A stretch of 54,793 nucleotides of DNA, from positions 1-54,793 of IMG/VR virus record IMGVR_UViG_3300012920_000001; one strand, written 5' to 3'. The notes beneath the pieces were generated by a model. That model worked only from the letters and a program-made list of their open reading frames with translations, did not search any database and had not been told where the DNA came from. The translations under genes were made by a program, and so were the position numbers. Below are positions 22,878 to 33,235 of the stretch, piece by piece (within the stretch, counting starts at the first letter, position 1; the number at the start of each line of letters is the position of its first letter). The DNA comes from a virus.

Positions 22878-24721
22878 TATCCTAAATCCGTTCCGTCACC
22901 AACACCAAGGTGAGCTATTATCTGTCCCATTTGATAATCACCATATAAAGCGTTGGATTCAAATTTAACTCTCAATTCTCTACGTTGTTCTTTCAACATT
23001 ACTATTTGTTCAAAAGGTTGTGTGGCTTGATCAGGAAACGTGAACGTTGTACCCACAACTTCAGGTGCTCTCGCATTGGCTCTTCCGGTGACGGTTACTG
23101 TCATATCTCCTACTTGTACGAAGTCTGGTTCAATAGTCGTTATACGAAGATATCTGTCACCACCTTGTGTAAGTGTAGACAAATCTGCCGTTTCAAAGAA
23201 TGATCTTATCGGTGCAATGTCAGGACCGTCGATCTCATCCATACCAAACTCGTGTTGCCAAACTTTGTATCCAGTTCCAGATGCTGTCGTGGCTTGCACA
23301 ATACCTGTAAGTATTGGAGCTGCAAACGAGTTATTGAATTGACCCGCTGAACGTCCACCGTTCGGCAATTCTGTGTCGTACCATGTGTCTTCTCTAACGT
23401 TGTACACTACAGCGTGAGTGCATTCTGTAGCTGTACCCCGTGGATATGCCCACCAAATCTCACCGTACCGTGGCACCTTGTAGGCAAAACATTTACTTGC
23501 ATGGTCACGGTTCAAACCATCGAAAAAGTAATTGAGATTGAGGTTGTTTGGCACTTCTCGGACAACACCGTTGAACAAGTAAAAACGATCAGTTCCGATC
23601 CAGTAGAAAACTCCATCATAGTCAATTGGGCAAAATGGGCTGAGAATAGATGTTCCGGTAGCTACGATATCAAATTGAAATACGGCTGACCCACCAACAA
23701 ACGTGCTCCGTATAACAGCATCAAATGCCCAGAATATACCAGCTGGTGCCGTTCCAGAACCCGCACGTAACGGTAGACCTTTTATTATCTTCTGACCCCA
23801 TACTCTGGCGTTTCCGCTACCTGTTCCGGTCAAGTCTGTAGGCTCTCCGGGTACTGACCACCCAATAATACCGTCAGTGCCGTAGTAAAATAAATATGGA
23901 TGTAAACTAACAATCCCACCTGTAGCATTGGTATTTGCTGGCAGTGATATACTTTGCAGTGGGCCAGTACCAAGCACATCACCAAAAAATATTTGTCCGT
24001 CCTGATCGTTACAAATGCAATCCATATTTGGAGACACAGATGCTAGGATAAAATTTTGATTACTGCTTGATTCGAATTGAAAATCAAACATCCAAAAATT
24101 GTTTGCGTTTGCTATGACTGCATTTGATCCACCTTGCATATTTACAATTGTAGAAGTCAAAGTGGTGAGGGTAGTAGTAATTATAAATCCGTTAAACTCA
24201 TCGCCAGTTGTGGCTGACGTAATCGTAATTGTTGGTCCATTGGCACTGGCTGTATAATTTGGTGTGCTTGTAAACGCTGTAATGTTAGAAGCAACGTCTG
24301 TGGCTGTCTGATTTATATCAGTGTTGAAAGGTACAGAACCCGACATGATGTCCACACCATTTACAGCTATCATATCCACACTACCACCAGAACCAGCTAA
24401 GGTTACCGATCCTTGTGCTGCTACTGCTACGGGTGTTCTTGTGCTTACAATAGAGCTATTTCCGTTTTCATCTAGCGTGAATCTTTCAAGAGTATTAGCA
24501 CCGCCAGAATGACAATAGACGAGTAGTTGTTGACTAAAAGTAATAAATCCACGGCTAATCTCTGCTAATGTTTTGAGCGTTGTTTTGTATCCAGCAATCT
24601 TTCTAGGCAATCCACGCTGCCAACGAACCCACTGACCATCAACGTAGTTGTTACCTTCGAACTTTGTACCGTCACGTTTGATCCCCGGTTCAGAAACAAG
24701 TATCGTGGTTTGCTCTGCCAT
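22877..24721 (-). CDS. P22 gp10-like tail hub / DNA stabilisation protein
   Basis: The 614-residue protein looks like the plug-type tail hub proteins of podoviruses. It has a conserved start (GNNYVDGQWVRWQRGLPRKI), repeated beta-strand segments of propeller type (DGVFYWIGTDRFYLFNG, GEIWWAYPRGT) and a C-terminal beta domain. P22 gp10 closes the tail channel and keeps DNA in. An inserted Thr/Ser-rich stretch near residues 100-200 is a possible extra Ig-like domain. It lies beside the adaptor and fibre genes, as expected. The gp10 match is by pattern and is moderately sure. Confidence 0.62.
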   Translation of the reverse strand: MAEQTTILVSEPGIKRDGTKFEGNNYVDGQWVRWQRGLPRKIAGYKTTLKTLAEISRGFITFSQQLLVYCHSGGANTLERFTLDENGNSSIVSTRTPVAVAAQGSVTLAGSGGSVDMIAVNGVDIMSGSVPFNTDINQTATDVASNITAFTSTPNYTASANGPTITITSATTGDEFNGFIITTTLTTLTSTIVNMQGGSNAVIANANNFWMFDFQFESSSNQNFILASVSPNMDCICNDQDGQIFFGDVLGTGPLQSISLPANTNATGGIVSLHPYLFYYGTDGIIGWSVPGEPTDLTGTGSGNARVWGQKIIKGLPLRAGSGTAPAGIFWAFDAVIRSTFVGGSAVFQFDIVATGTSILSPFCPIDYDGVFYWIGTDRFYLFNGVVREVPNNLNLNYFFDGLNRDHASKCFAYKVPRYGEIWWAYPRGTATECTHAVVYNVREDTWYDTELPNGGRSAGQFNNSFAAPILTGIVQATTASGTGYKVWQHEFGMDEIDGPDIAPIRSFFETADLSTLTQGGDRYLRITTIEPDFVQVGDMTVTVTGRANARAPEVVGTTFTFPDQATQPFEQIVMLKEQRRELRVKFESNALYGDYQMGQIIAHLGVGDGTDLG

Positions 24722-24723
24722 TC

Positions 24724-25917
24724 CTAGAATGTTCCACCGTTAAATTGATTTGGATATCCGATTGCGGTCCACGCATCTGTTTGCGTGCTTGATTGAAAAA
24801 CACTGATTCCTGTAGACCCACCACCTAGATTAATTAAAGCACCGCCAGCCGTGTTGGCTCCCGTTCCACCTTGTGCTATTGAAATTGGGAACGAAACTGT
24901 ACTGGTATCTGCATCTACTAAATCGGTGCCGTCACAATAAAATATGCCTCTCGTATTTTGTCCAATGGTGACACCCGTTTGACCAGAAACTTTTACGGTT
25001 AAAACGTAAGATCCTGTCGTGCTGTTATCAATCCAGTATTGTTGCACTGTCGCAGGTATTATTACGTTTCGAGCACCCGTAAGTGCTCCGGTAAATTTAT
25101 AAGCAACTCGATTAAGTTCAGTACCACTAAGTGTAAAATCACCAGAACCAGCAATGTTTATTGTGGTGTAATCAAATGCAAAAGTAGCACTTTGTCCGAA
25201 ACCAATGGTGAAAAAGTTAGCTCCATCTGTTACGATGATAGCTGACTCACCCGGTTGAAACGGTAAGTTAGCTGCACCATCAATTGTAACTGCTCCCGGA
25301 GGTGTTGCCGTTATTGCACCTGATCCAGAGTTTCTGAGGTAAACAAACCAGTTATCACCACCCGTTATTGGATCAGGCAATGTGTAAGTACCACCAGCCC
25401 CCGTGTAGTTAAACATTTTGGCTCGATCATCCACGCCACTTGTAAAGTTAGTATTGAACGTGGTAACTGGTACGGACTGCGATAATACCGTTCCGATAGC
25501 GACTATACCTGTACCAGCTAATGACGCTGCGTTGGCAGTTGATGTAGTGGCTCCGTATTGCAGAAATACCCATGTTCCATTTGTGGTGCTATTATCAGTC
25601 AGATATAATTGATAAACCTCACCTGCCGCAATTGATCCGAGTTGAACACCGCCAGCATTTTTTACAAGAAACGTGTGTGAGCCTATATTGTTAAATAATA
25701 TTGTATTACCAGTTCCGCTTTTTTGGGCATCCGGAACAATAATGCTAAAACCTGCACCCGTTTGTGTTACATCAATTATTCGCGTAGCTAAATTGGTGTT
25801 CGTTGAAGTCTCTTCAGGCCAACTCAGCGTGACATCAGCCGATAAGTTTTGAGTGCTATAACTAATTTCACTAGGATAAATGTTAGCACCGCCAAAAACG
25901 TCTTGATAAATAGGCAT
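24724..25917 (-). CDS. Tail fibre or spike protein
   Basis: The 397-residue protein is rich in Thr, Gly, Ser and Asn and made of short beta repeats (GAGFSIIVPDAQ, GTGNTILFNNIG). Near the end is SIAQGGTGANTAGGALINLGG, the QGGTGANT motif typical of phage tail fibres. The Gly-Thr pattern suits a trimeric beta-structured fibre. It lies next to the gp10-like hub and adaptor, so it is probably attached near the tail tip. The receptor is not known. Confidence 0.72.
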   Translation of the reverse strand: MPIYQDVFGGANIYPSEISYSTQNLSADVTLSWPEETSTNTNLATRIIDVTQTGAGFSIIVPDAQKSGTGNTILFNNIGSHTFLVKNAGGVQLGSIAAGEVYQLYLTDNSTTNGTWVFLQYGATTSTANAASLAGTGIVAIGTVLSQSVPVTTFNTNFTSGVDDRAKMFNYTGAGGTYTLPDPITGGDNWFVYLRNSGSGAITATPPGAVTIDGAANLPFQPGESAIIVTDGANFFTIGFGQSATFAFDYTTINIAGSGDFTLSGTELNRVAYKFTGALTGARNVIIPATVQQYWIDNSTTGSYVLTVKVSGQTGVTIGQNTRGIFYCDGTDLVDADTSTVSFPISIAQGGTGANTAGGALINLGGGSTGISVFQSSTQTDAWTAIGYPNQFNGGTF

Positions 25918-26549
25918 TATGCTTCACTCCTTTGTGCCGCACGATCAAGTATTCTTCCTAAGTCTTGACCGCTAAATGCTTGAGCACATCGGTCATATAG
26001 ACTTTGCCATAGCTGTACTCTCTCATCGTTTTTCAAAAATGGGGTTGCCTCAAGTAACGAAGCGTACAACACCAACTCCGGTGCGTAGTCCGTCAGCCAA
26101 TTACTTTGCAAGTTTGGACCTAGCAATGCAGGTTGTTCATAGTAAAGAATTTCCAATGTACTAGCTGCATTTGGTGTTGGAGCAATCAACCAATTAGCGT
26201 AATCGTAATCAGCATAGAATTGAGGTGATGCTGTTTGAGCTTCATTAGGCCAGTAATTACGAAGGTATTCATATGATCTTGTTTGTATTGGCGTTCCGTC
26301 TACCGTCATAGAAATCGTGTCACGCCATCTGTCTGGCTTGAGATAAGTGCTAACACCGATAGACAGGGGCGTTGTTATCGCTCGGATGAAACCTTCAATT
26401 TTGAGTTCACGAGCTATACGTCTCTCTGCTAACGTCACTAAACGTGGCAATTGATCAAAAACAATTTGATCACTAGCTTGTGTAAACCCACGCTCAAGAT
26501 ACCTGCGTATGTCCACTAACAAGCTATCATATGTCATTGTATAGCTCAT
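25917..26549 (-). CDS. Phage head-tail adaptor protein
   Basis: The 210-residue protein matches the phage adaptor proteins that join portal and tail: TYDSLLVDIRRYLERGF at the start, LVTLAERRIARELK, then a beta section (GFIRAITTPLSIGVSTYLKP, ending LEILYYEQPALL) and a C-terminal helical part (DYAPELVLYASLLEATPFLK). It is likely to form a ring below the portal. The overlap of one base with the fibre gene supports co-translation. Confidence 0.68.
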   Translation of the reverse strand: MSYTMTYDSLLVDIRRYLERGFTQASDQIVFDQLPRLVTLAERRIARELKIEGFIRAITTPLSIGVSTYLKPDRWRDTISMTVDGTPIQTRSYEYLRNYWPNEAQTASPQFYADYDYANWLIAPTPNAASTLEILYYEQPALLGPNLQSNWLTDYAPELVLYASLLEATPFLKNDERVQLWQSLYDRCAQAFSGQDLGRILDRAAQRSEA

Positions 26550-26559
26550 GGCTTAGTCC

Positions 26560-26925
26560 TTACTCTGAACTCTCTTCCGAGCTTTCCTCAGAACTTTCTG
26601 CCGCCGCTGCATTAGCCGCTTCAATTTCAGCTAATTGTGCTTCTCTCTCTGCATCAAGTTCTGCTTGAAGTACAGCGGGATCTTTCCAATCTGGGTTAGC
26701 TGTCCAAGTTGTTCCGTCGAACATATATTTGTTACCAGCCCATGTTTCAGATGGCCCCTCGATATTTTCGTACAATGTACAGTCATGCTTGCTATGACAA
26801 CCGACATAAAGATCAGGGTTATTTACTGGACCTATTGTAATTCTATCTTCTTCCATAAGAATCTGTTTGTCATCTTCGTAAAGAAATTTACTTAATTTTG
26901 TAGAATTTTCCACGATGGTTTTCAT
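26560..26925 (-). CDS. Small protein with acidic repeat tail
   Basis: The 121-residue product has a beta-rich first half and a helical Ala/Glu-rich C-terminal half ending in the repeated SSEESSEESSE. No domain is recognised. The acidic tail may be disordered. It is between the adaptor and the first beta-propeller gene, with a one-base overlap. It may be a chaperone or cap for the fibres, a guess from place only. Confidence 0.55.
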   Translation of the reverse strand: MKTIVENSTKLSKFLYEDDKQILMEEDRITIGPVNNPDLYVGCHSKHDCTLYENIEGPSETWAGNKYMFDGTTWTANPDWKDPAVLQAELDAEREAQLAEIEAANAAAAESSEESSEESSE

Positions 26926-29555
26926 TATGGTGCTCCTTTTAATAATAATTGTGTTGTTGTTACAGCTTTTCCTATCTCTGTATTACCTGTAGCTGTTCTC
27001 GTTATATTGCCATTAAGTTGTAGGTAGTAAGTAGAATCTATTGTAAGTGGGCTTTGGGTTCCTGCGGTTACATAAACGGCACCGTAAGCTGCGCTTGCTG
27101 AATTGTCGTTGTAGCCTACCATCGTTTTATTTACATTTGAATCAAAGGCGATTGATACCGAAGATGGATTTACTGCTGTACTTGTTACTGCGATTGGCGT
27201 GTCAAAAGTGATAGAGGTACCTGATACCGTACCCGTGACAATTTTTAGATAAGAATCGCTTTGGTTGACATAAGTAATAATTACTTTGTTTAAATTAGAG
27301 TCAAATGTGGATTGTAGAGATTGACCATTTATTTCAACATCCGTGAATGCAACAGGCGTTCCCCCACTTAATGATGAACCACTTACAGTACAAACTACTA
27401 CGGTTCCAAATGTTGTTGCATTATCTTTGTAGGGGATTATTACCTTGTTGTTTTGGCTATCGAAACAAATTGTTCCCCCCTCTGACATAACAACGCCAAT
27501 GGCACCAATTGGATCAACTCTACTACCCCATGTGATAGAGGTGCCAGAAACTTGTCCAACCACACAAGCTAACCCTGATCCGGAACGTTGATATGCAACT
27601 ACTGTTCTATCCGCATTTGAATCATAAGTAGTGTTGACATAACTAATTGATGCACTCAGTTGTTGCCACTCCGTCATAGATCCAAAAGTAATTGCACCCC
27701 CTGATATAGTTCCTACAGCCGATTCTCCGTAAGTTGCTCTAGTCCAACAAATAACTACTTTTTGACTTGTAGAATCATAAGAAATGTCTTGACTTTGTAT
27801 TTGTGTTTGTCTGTATTCTACCCCACTAGCAAATGAAATACCCGTGCCACTTACAGTGCCTACATAGGCTACTCCATAATAGTTAGAAGAAGTTGGATCA
27901 GCCGTAACAGCTACTATTTTGTCGGCTGAGGCATCATAAGTGATACTGTTGTAACTGGAAGAGAGTGATTGGTAAGCTGCCGAAGCACCAAACGAAACAG
28001 TGTTGTTTGATGAGTTTATAGCTCCAACAATAGATGTTCCGTAACCTGTAGCTGGACTTTGAAATCCGAACACAACTTGATTGCTTCCACTGTCAAATAC
28101 AGCTTTCATATCAGCCGATCTAAGTCCACCTGTAAATGCCGTGGGTGTTCCTGTTTCGCCCGCACTTGGTTCCGTTGTCGTTGCTACTCCACCTTGTGGA
28201 TTGTATTTACCACTGTTACCGCTGGTGATTGACTCAGACGTTATGCCAATAAAATTATCTCTGTTATTAGTCGTTCCATCCATTGTATATGTACGGGCAT
28301 CGTAGGTTGTTCCTGAAGCACCAGATTTAAATGCAATGAACATATTAGTAGAGACGGAATCGTATAAAACGGGTCTTGGTTGAATGCTTGCAATATATGT
28401 ATTTTGTAGTTGTAAGTTTGTTCCGGTACTATAAGTAGATCCACTTGTATCTAGACTGACTATGTATTGGACACCTAAATTATCTGAATATATTAAACCT
28501 GTTTTTTTAACTGATGCGTTATATCCAATACCATTAGGATCTCTAACATTATTATTGCCGATTGTTGGCCCAAAATTTCCTGATGAAACAGTAGGTGTGG
28601 TGAAAGAGCTTTGAGAGTTTGATGGTAATGTAATAGGCACAACATCCATACCGGAAGACACTCGGTAAGCTAAAACGTGTTTGGCATCGTTTACATTGTA
28701 TGCGGCAAATGGAACATCACTATAGTAATTGTTTATCGGATTTTGGGCTAACGTGGCTGTAGCCGATCCACTACTTGGAACAGTTACAACCATATAACTC
28801 ATGTAATAAGGGCTATATCGATAAGTTTGACATATCAATACACACGCATTAACCGGATCATAAGTTAACGAAGCCCCCCAACCACCGTCATAAGCGTTGA
28901 AATTAGAACCGTTGAAGCTATTATAAACTCCAGTCCACGAAGTGCTTGTTCCACTTATCTGTCCAATGTTGTGTTGGAGTGTTCCTTGTGAGGAACTGTT
29001 CCAAACCACAAGAAATCTATTGACATCTGAACAAAAAGCTACGGCTATTGGCCTAGCACTGCTATGGGTACTGAAAGTTACAGATGTGCTTTCAAAACTT
29101 AAAGTGGTGCCACTAACATTTACTTGTTTTGCAATCCAATTTCCCGTGTTACCACTATCTTTGAAAAGCACTACGCCTTTGTTATTAGTGGTATCGTAAG
29201 ATGCGGCGTATCCTTCTGTAGAAAAAGTATACCCAGTGGTTACAGCACCGAATGTAATTGTCGAACCGCTTACCGTTCCTGCGACCCCTACCAGATAATC
29301 ATTAGTTCCTGAAAAAAATATAACACAAGCATTTTGGGCTTCATCGTAATAACCTGCTATTTGGATTCTTGTTCCGTAAGTGCCGAGAGACTGTACATTT
29401 CCTAAAGAGGCAGTCGCTGTCGTTTCACTCACCGCCTCTATCTGTCCGTTTGATAAAAGTGCTACTGTTTGCCCAGTGGATAGCGTTCCAGACGCTATGG
29501 CTGTAGCTTCTTTCGCACCGCCACCTGAAGGAAGAAGATCAGATAAATTTGTCAC
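26925..29555 (-). CDS. Tail fibre with two tandem seven-bladed propellers
   Basis: The 876-residue protein begins TNLSDLLPSGGGAKEATAIA, the shared start of three tandem paralogues. It has about 14 repeats of about 50 residues with the form YDxxxxKVVVxYxD...GTVSGTxITFG, which is a beta-propeller blade. About seven lie in each half, split by the FIGITSESITSGNSGKYN module near residue 440. The first half resembles the next paralogue and the second half the third one, so it may be a fusion. It is likely a receptor-binding fibre. The blade count is by eye. Confidence 0.72.
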   Translation of the reverse strand: MTNLSDLLPSGGGAKEATAIASGTLSTGQTVALLSNGQIEAVSETTATASLGNVQSLGTYGTRIQIAGYYDEAQNACVIFFSGTNDYLVGVAGTVSGSTITFGAVTTGYTFSTEGYAASYDTTNNKGVVLFKDSGNTGNWIAKQVNVSGTTLSFESTSVTFSTHSSARPIAVAFCSDVNRFLVVWNSSSQGTLQHNIGQISGTSTSWTGVYNSFNGSNFNAYDGGWGASLTYDPVNACVLICQTYRYSPYYMSYMVVTVPSSGSATATLAQNPINNYYSDVPFAAYNVNDAKHVLAYRVSSGMDVVPITLPSNSQSSFTTPTVSSGNFGPTIGNNNVRDPNGIGYNASVKKTGLIYSDNLGVQYIVSLDTSGSTYSTGTNLQLQNTYIASIQPRPVLYDSVSTNMFIAFKSGASGTTYDARTYTMDGTTNNRDNFIGITSESITSGNSGKYNPQGGVATTTEPSAGETGTPTAFTGGLRSADMKAVFDSGSNQVVFGFQSPATGYGTSIVGAINSSNNTVSFGASAAYQSLSSSYNSITYDASADKIVAVTADPTSSNYYGVAYVGTVSGTGISFASGVEYRQTQIQSQDISYDSTSQKVVICWTRATYGESAVGTISGGAITFGSMTEWQQLSASISYVNTTYDSNADRTVVAYQRSGSGLACVVGQVSGTSITWGSRVDPIGAIGVVMSEGGTICFDSQNNKVIIPYKDNATTFGTVVVCTVSGSSLSGGTPVAFTDVEINGQSLQSTFDSNLNKVIITYVNQSDSYLKIVTGTVSGTSITFDTPIAVTSTAVNPSSVSIAFDSNVNKTMVGYNDNSASAAYGAVYVTAGTQSPLTIDSTYYLQLNGNITRTATGNTEIGKAVTTTQLLLKGAP

Positions 29556-31081
29556 GTTTGAAACTCCAAGTTAATACTGGACGTACTCAATGCCTTACCA
29601 ATTCTCAACCCTGTCGAAGTTGTTGAGATAGTTCCATCGTCTGCAACGTAATACACACTGTTTGGTGTTAACCCCGAAAGTCCGTTACTTGCTATGCCAC
29701 CCTTAAGAGTAATATTTCCAGTGTTGCCGCTAGTGATTGCCTGCGAAGTTATTCCAATGAAATTAGCTACATTAGTGGTTGTTCCATCCATCGTGTAGAC
29801 AACCCCTTTACCATCTCCACCGGGATATTCTCTCCAACCAATAGCCATATTTTGTGAACTTGAATCGTAAATTATAGGTCTCGTTACAACGTATTGATTA
29901 GTGTTTTCAACATTCAAAATAGTTCCAGCTGTCCAATTACTTGATGTAGCGTTGCTTGTATCAACACTTACTACCTTTAAATAATTACTACCGTCCGCCC
30001 AAAGCACACCAACTTTTTTTAATTCTGGGTGATATGCAATCCCGTTGGGATATTGCGTGTTCACACTTAGCAAGGTTGTCATATTAACAGTGGTTGCCAC
30101 TGTAGCTGCGTTTGAACCCGTAATTTTTATAGTTGTCAAATTTGCATCTGTATTTGAAGCATCCCAAAGTAATAGATTGTGTTGTTTATTCTCGCTATCA
30201 TATGCCATGTGTGGGTCATAGCCTGTGTAACTGTTAGTGCCAGAGCCATTAGATATTACTTGTAAATTCCAAAATACTGTTGCACCACCTGAAGATGGAA
30301 CAGTTACCGCAAAAGCCTGCATGGGCTGTGAACCTGAATTTTGAGTTACTGCTACCACCATACACTCATGGACGGGATCATAAGAAAGAGCTGGAGGTGC
30401 TTGATAGTTATAACCATAATAGGTTGTACCACCAAAGGTGTAATATATTCCTGTCCACGATGTACTGGAGCCACTTATTTGTCCGATATTATGATAGAGT
30501 TGACCGGGGCTATTATTAAGAGGCCAAACTGTTAAAAAACGATCCGATGAAGGATCGTATTCTATACCCATCGCATAACCACCATGATTGCTTACAACTA
30601 CACCGCTTCCGGTTTCCCAAGTGACTGTTGTACCACTGACAGTTAACTGTCTGGCTAACCAACTACCCGTAACAGTATTGTCTTGGTATACTACAACCGC
30701 TTTATTATCGGTGGTGCTATACGCACCGTTTATATACGTTGCGTTAACACTAGATCCAACCGTCTCGGACCCAAATGTAATTGTGCTGCCGCTTATTGTG
30801 CCCGCGACTGCCGCAAGATAATTATTTGCATCTTGGTAAATAAAGACAACCGCATTTTGATCGGCATAATAGAATCCACTTATGTTGTAGTTTCCAGAAA
30901 TATCGGGTGAAAATTGTACCTCGCTACCTAATGAAGCAGTTGTTGTCGTCTCGCTCACCGCTTCTACCTGTCCGTTTGACAGGAGTGCTACCGTTTGACC
31001 ATTAGATAACGTTCCGGATGCTATAGCTGTAGCTTCCTTAGCAGCGGCACCAGCAGGAAGTAAATCAGATAAATTACTCAT
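29552..31081 (-). CDS. Tail fibre with one seven-bladed propeller
   Basis: The 509-residue paralogue begins SNLSDLLPAGAAAKEATAIA and has about seven blade repeats (for example YYADQNAVVFIYQD, YDPSSDRFLTVW). It ends with NFIGITSQAITSGNTGNITL and a short beta module (TPNSVYYVADDG). This matches the shape of a receptor-binding fibre: anchoring start, propeller, closing module. It overlaps the 876-residue gene by four bases. The target is not known. Confidence 0.7.
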   Translation of the reverse strand: MSNLSDLLPAGAAAKEATAIASGTLSNGQTVALLSNGQVEAVSETTTTASLGSEVQFSPDISGNYNISGFYYADQNAVVFIYQDANNYLAAVAGTISGSTITFGSETVGSSVNATYINGAYSTTDNKAVVVYQDNTVTGSWLARQLTVSGTTVTWETGSGVVVSNHGGYAMGIEYDPSSDRFLTVWPLNNSPGQLYHNIGQISGSSTSWTGIYYTFGGTTYYGYNYQAPPALSYDPVHECMVVAVTQNSGSQPMQAFAVTVPSSGGATVFWNLQVISNGSGTNSYTGYDPHMAYDSENKQHNLLLWDASNTDANLTTIKITGSNAATVATTVNMTTLLSVNTQYPNGIAYHPELKKVGVLWADGSNYLKVVSVDTSNATSSNWTAGTILNVENTNQYVVTRPIIYDSSSQNMAIGWREYPGGDGKGVVYTMDGTTTNVANFIGITSQAITSGNTGNITLKGGIASNGLSGLTPNSVYYVADDGTISTTSTGLRIGKALSTSSINLEFQT

Positions 31082-32565
31082 TACAGATCCTTAATGTTTA
31101 AAGTAGTAGCTGATATTGCCGTGCCAATAAATGTGGCATTAGTAGATGATGACGTTATTGTTCCGTTGTCTGTAACATACATGGTTGCACCCGGCGTCAT
31201 ACCACTTTGAGATTCATTTATTCCACCTAATAAACTGACATTACCACTAGCTCCGGATGAAATTGCCTGAGATGTAATACCAATTAGATTAGTCACATTA
31301 CTAGATACTGGTGCAAATACTACTGAAGCAGCTGTTGATGTATTCGTTTCAATATAACTAATTACAACCCTGTCGTTACTATCATCGTAAACGTTCGTTA
31401 GATAATTAGTCGAGAGAAATCTCCATGTGTTCGGTGATCCAAACGTTAGAGTAGTACCTACAAAGCTCGCTGCTACGACAGTTGCGTTGTTGTTGCTTAC
31501 ATAAGAAACAACTAGTTTACGAGCACCTTTATCAAATACTGCCGATACTGTAGTAGGAACCGTATTTCCCGCGAAAAAATTTTCTGTTCCAAAAGTAATT
31601 GTATTTCCAGAACTAGGAATAGTAAAGGCAGTGGCTGAAATATAACTGTTGTTTTGTGTATTTGCAGTAACAACAAAGGCTGTATTACTAGCGTTGTCAG
31701 ATACCAAATTAGTAAAATTTGATTGTGCTGTATTGGAACCATTCAATGGCACATAAGCAACTACACCCCCAAAAGTTACAGTTGTTCCACTCGTAGTGGG
31801 CAGTTGAACAGCAACATTTGTAGAGTTGTTATCATTGTAGATAAAAATATAACGATTTGTCGTGGTATTATAAGTAAGGGCCAAATAACTTGCAGTTGCA
31901 CTATCCGCTTGTGCCGCAGATCCGAAAGAAATAGTTGTTCCAGAAACCGTGCCTACTATCCCCGTTGGTCTACCACTATTGCCATTATTCTTATATACAA
32001 CTAAAAACCTACCTTGATCAGGGTTAAAAACAGCCGTTATATCTTCAGTGCTACTTCCGTTAAAAGTTGTCGGACTTGAGGGAAAACTTATCGAACTTCC
32101 ACTGACGGTTCCCACCCTAGCTTTACCATTAGATCCACTTGAGACATCTTGATAAAAAACAACTATTTTATCATTTGTAGTGTCATAATCGATCGAATGC
32201 GTAATAGCAAAAACAGAAGCAAATACTGATTCCGTTCCAAAAGTAATCGTATTATTTGATGGGTCTACTTCCCCAACGATACAATATCCATAGTTATTAT
32301 TATTGAGATCACGATAAGCAACAACAACTCTTTGTTGGTCAGGGTCATAAACTGATCCATATGGCCCTGTCGAAAGCGATGGGTTTGAACCTGCCGGTGA
32401 CCAACTGTTAGGAGTGCCTATTGCTTGGCTTGTTTGAGCGATTGCCTCTACTTTGCCATCGGATCTAAGAGCTACCGTTTGTCCGTTACTGAGCGTGCCT
32501 TGAGCTATAAATTCTACATTATTTTGTCCACCGCCAGAGGGCAGTAGCTCTGACAGATTGCTCAT
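31081..32565 (-). CDS. Tail fibre with one seven-bladed propeller
   Basis: The 494-residue paralogue begins SNLSELLPSGGGQNNVEFIA and has seven blade repeats (YDPDQQRVVVAYRD, YDTTNDKIVVFYQD and five more, with VGTVSGTTISFG turns). It ends NLIGITSQAISSGASGNVSL and a module TPGATMYVTDNG. It is the first of the three in transcription order and may represent the ancestral form. It overlaps the next gene by one base. Function as receptor-binding protein is inferred. Confidence 0.7.
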   Translation of the reverse strand: MSNLSELLPSGGGQNNVEFIAQGTLSNGQTVALRSDGKVEAIAQTSQAIGTPNSWSPAGSNPSLSTGPYGSVYDPDQQRVVVAYRDLNNNNYGYCIVGEVDPSNNTITFGTESVFASVFAITHSIDYDTTNDKIVVFYQDVSSGSNGKARVGTVSGSSISFPSSPTTFNGSSTEDITAVFNPDQGRFLVVYKNNGNSGRPTGIVGTVSGTTISFGSAAQADSATASYLALTYNTTTNRYIFIYNDNNSTNVAVQLPTTSGTTVTFGGVVAYVPLNGSNTAQSNFTNLVSDNASNTAFVVTANTQNNSYISATAFTIPSSGNTITFGTENFFAGNTVPTTVSAVFDKGARKLVVSYVSNNNATVVAASFVGTTLTFGSPNTWRFLSTNYLTNVYDDSNDRVVISYIETNTSTAASVVFAPVSSNVTNLIGITSQAISSGASGNVSLLGGINESQSGMTPGATMYVTDNGTITSSSTNATFIGTAISATTLNIKDL

Positions 32566-32566
32566 T

Positions 32567-33235
32567 TTATACGCTCCATCCTATGGTTGCGTCGATGTAA
32601 GTCATCGTTATTTCGGCAAAGTTTTTATCAAAAACTAAATCACTTGCAGAACTTGCAATGTTACTTCCATTTCTTGCCACGGTAAAAGTCGTGGTTGCCG
32701 CTGCCCCTGTACCATCTTTGACAACAACAAAATCGCCCGCTGATGGACCCGCTGGTAATGTTATAGTGATAGACCCCGCACTAGCTACAAGAAACTGTCC
32801 AGATGTTGCATTTGTGTTACCACTTACAATCGTGGGTGCCTCTATACCAGCCGCCTCCGCAGCAGATGTCCACGTCGTGCCATTTGACTTTAAGACATTA
32901 CCACTTGTTCCCGGAGCAACGAAGTTAGGAGCACCCGTTCCGTTGCCAATTACGACATTATTTGCTGTAAGTGGTGCGCTTTTTACAAGTTTTCCGCTAG
33001 TTCCATCAAAGGCTACAATGGCACCGTCCGTTGCTGATGCTGGCCCCGCAACATCACCAGTATTTCCCGCAGATGATGCTATCTCTTTGACTACCCCTGA
33101 CGAGTTTTTAAAAAACAGTTTCTCATCGGCAGTGTTGATAGCTAATTCACCGTCTACTAAGTCACTAGCACTTGGTGTATTCGAAGATGTCGAACTTCGA
33201 TATAGCTGAATAGGTGTAAAACCAGATTGTGGCAT
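32567..33235 (-). CDS. Tail fibre-type protein
   Basis: The 222-residue protein has the Thr/Ser/Gly-rich start of many tail fibres (PIQLYRSSTSSNTPSASDLV, ELAINTADEKLFFK), the DGELAIN-x-x-D-x-x-x-F-x-K fibre-anchor pattern. It ends in a beta section (FDKNFAEITMTYIDATIGW). It probably links fibres to the tail. It lies 2 bases from the first propeller gene. Confidence 0.68.
   Translation of the reverse strand: MPQSGFTPIQLYRSSTSSNTPSASDLVDGELAINTADEKLFFKNSSGVVKEIASSAGNTGDVAGPASATDGAIVAFDGTSGKLVKSAPLTANNVVIGNGTGAPNFVAPGTSGNVLKSNGTTWTSAAEAAGIEAPTIVSGNTNATSGQFLVASAGSITITLPAGPSAGDFVVVKDGTGAAATTTFTVARNGSNIASSASDLVFDKNFAEITMTYIDATIGWSV

Noticed and set aside
32658-33209. 183-codon open frame on the plus strand
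   Set aside because: It lies wholly opposite a fibre gene whose Gly/Ala/Thr-rich codons keep the reverse frame open. It has no ribosome-binding site and is against the direction of its operon.
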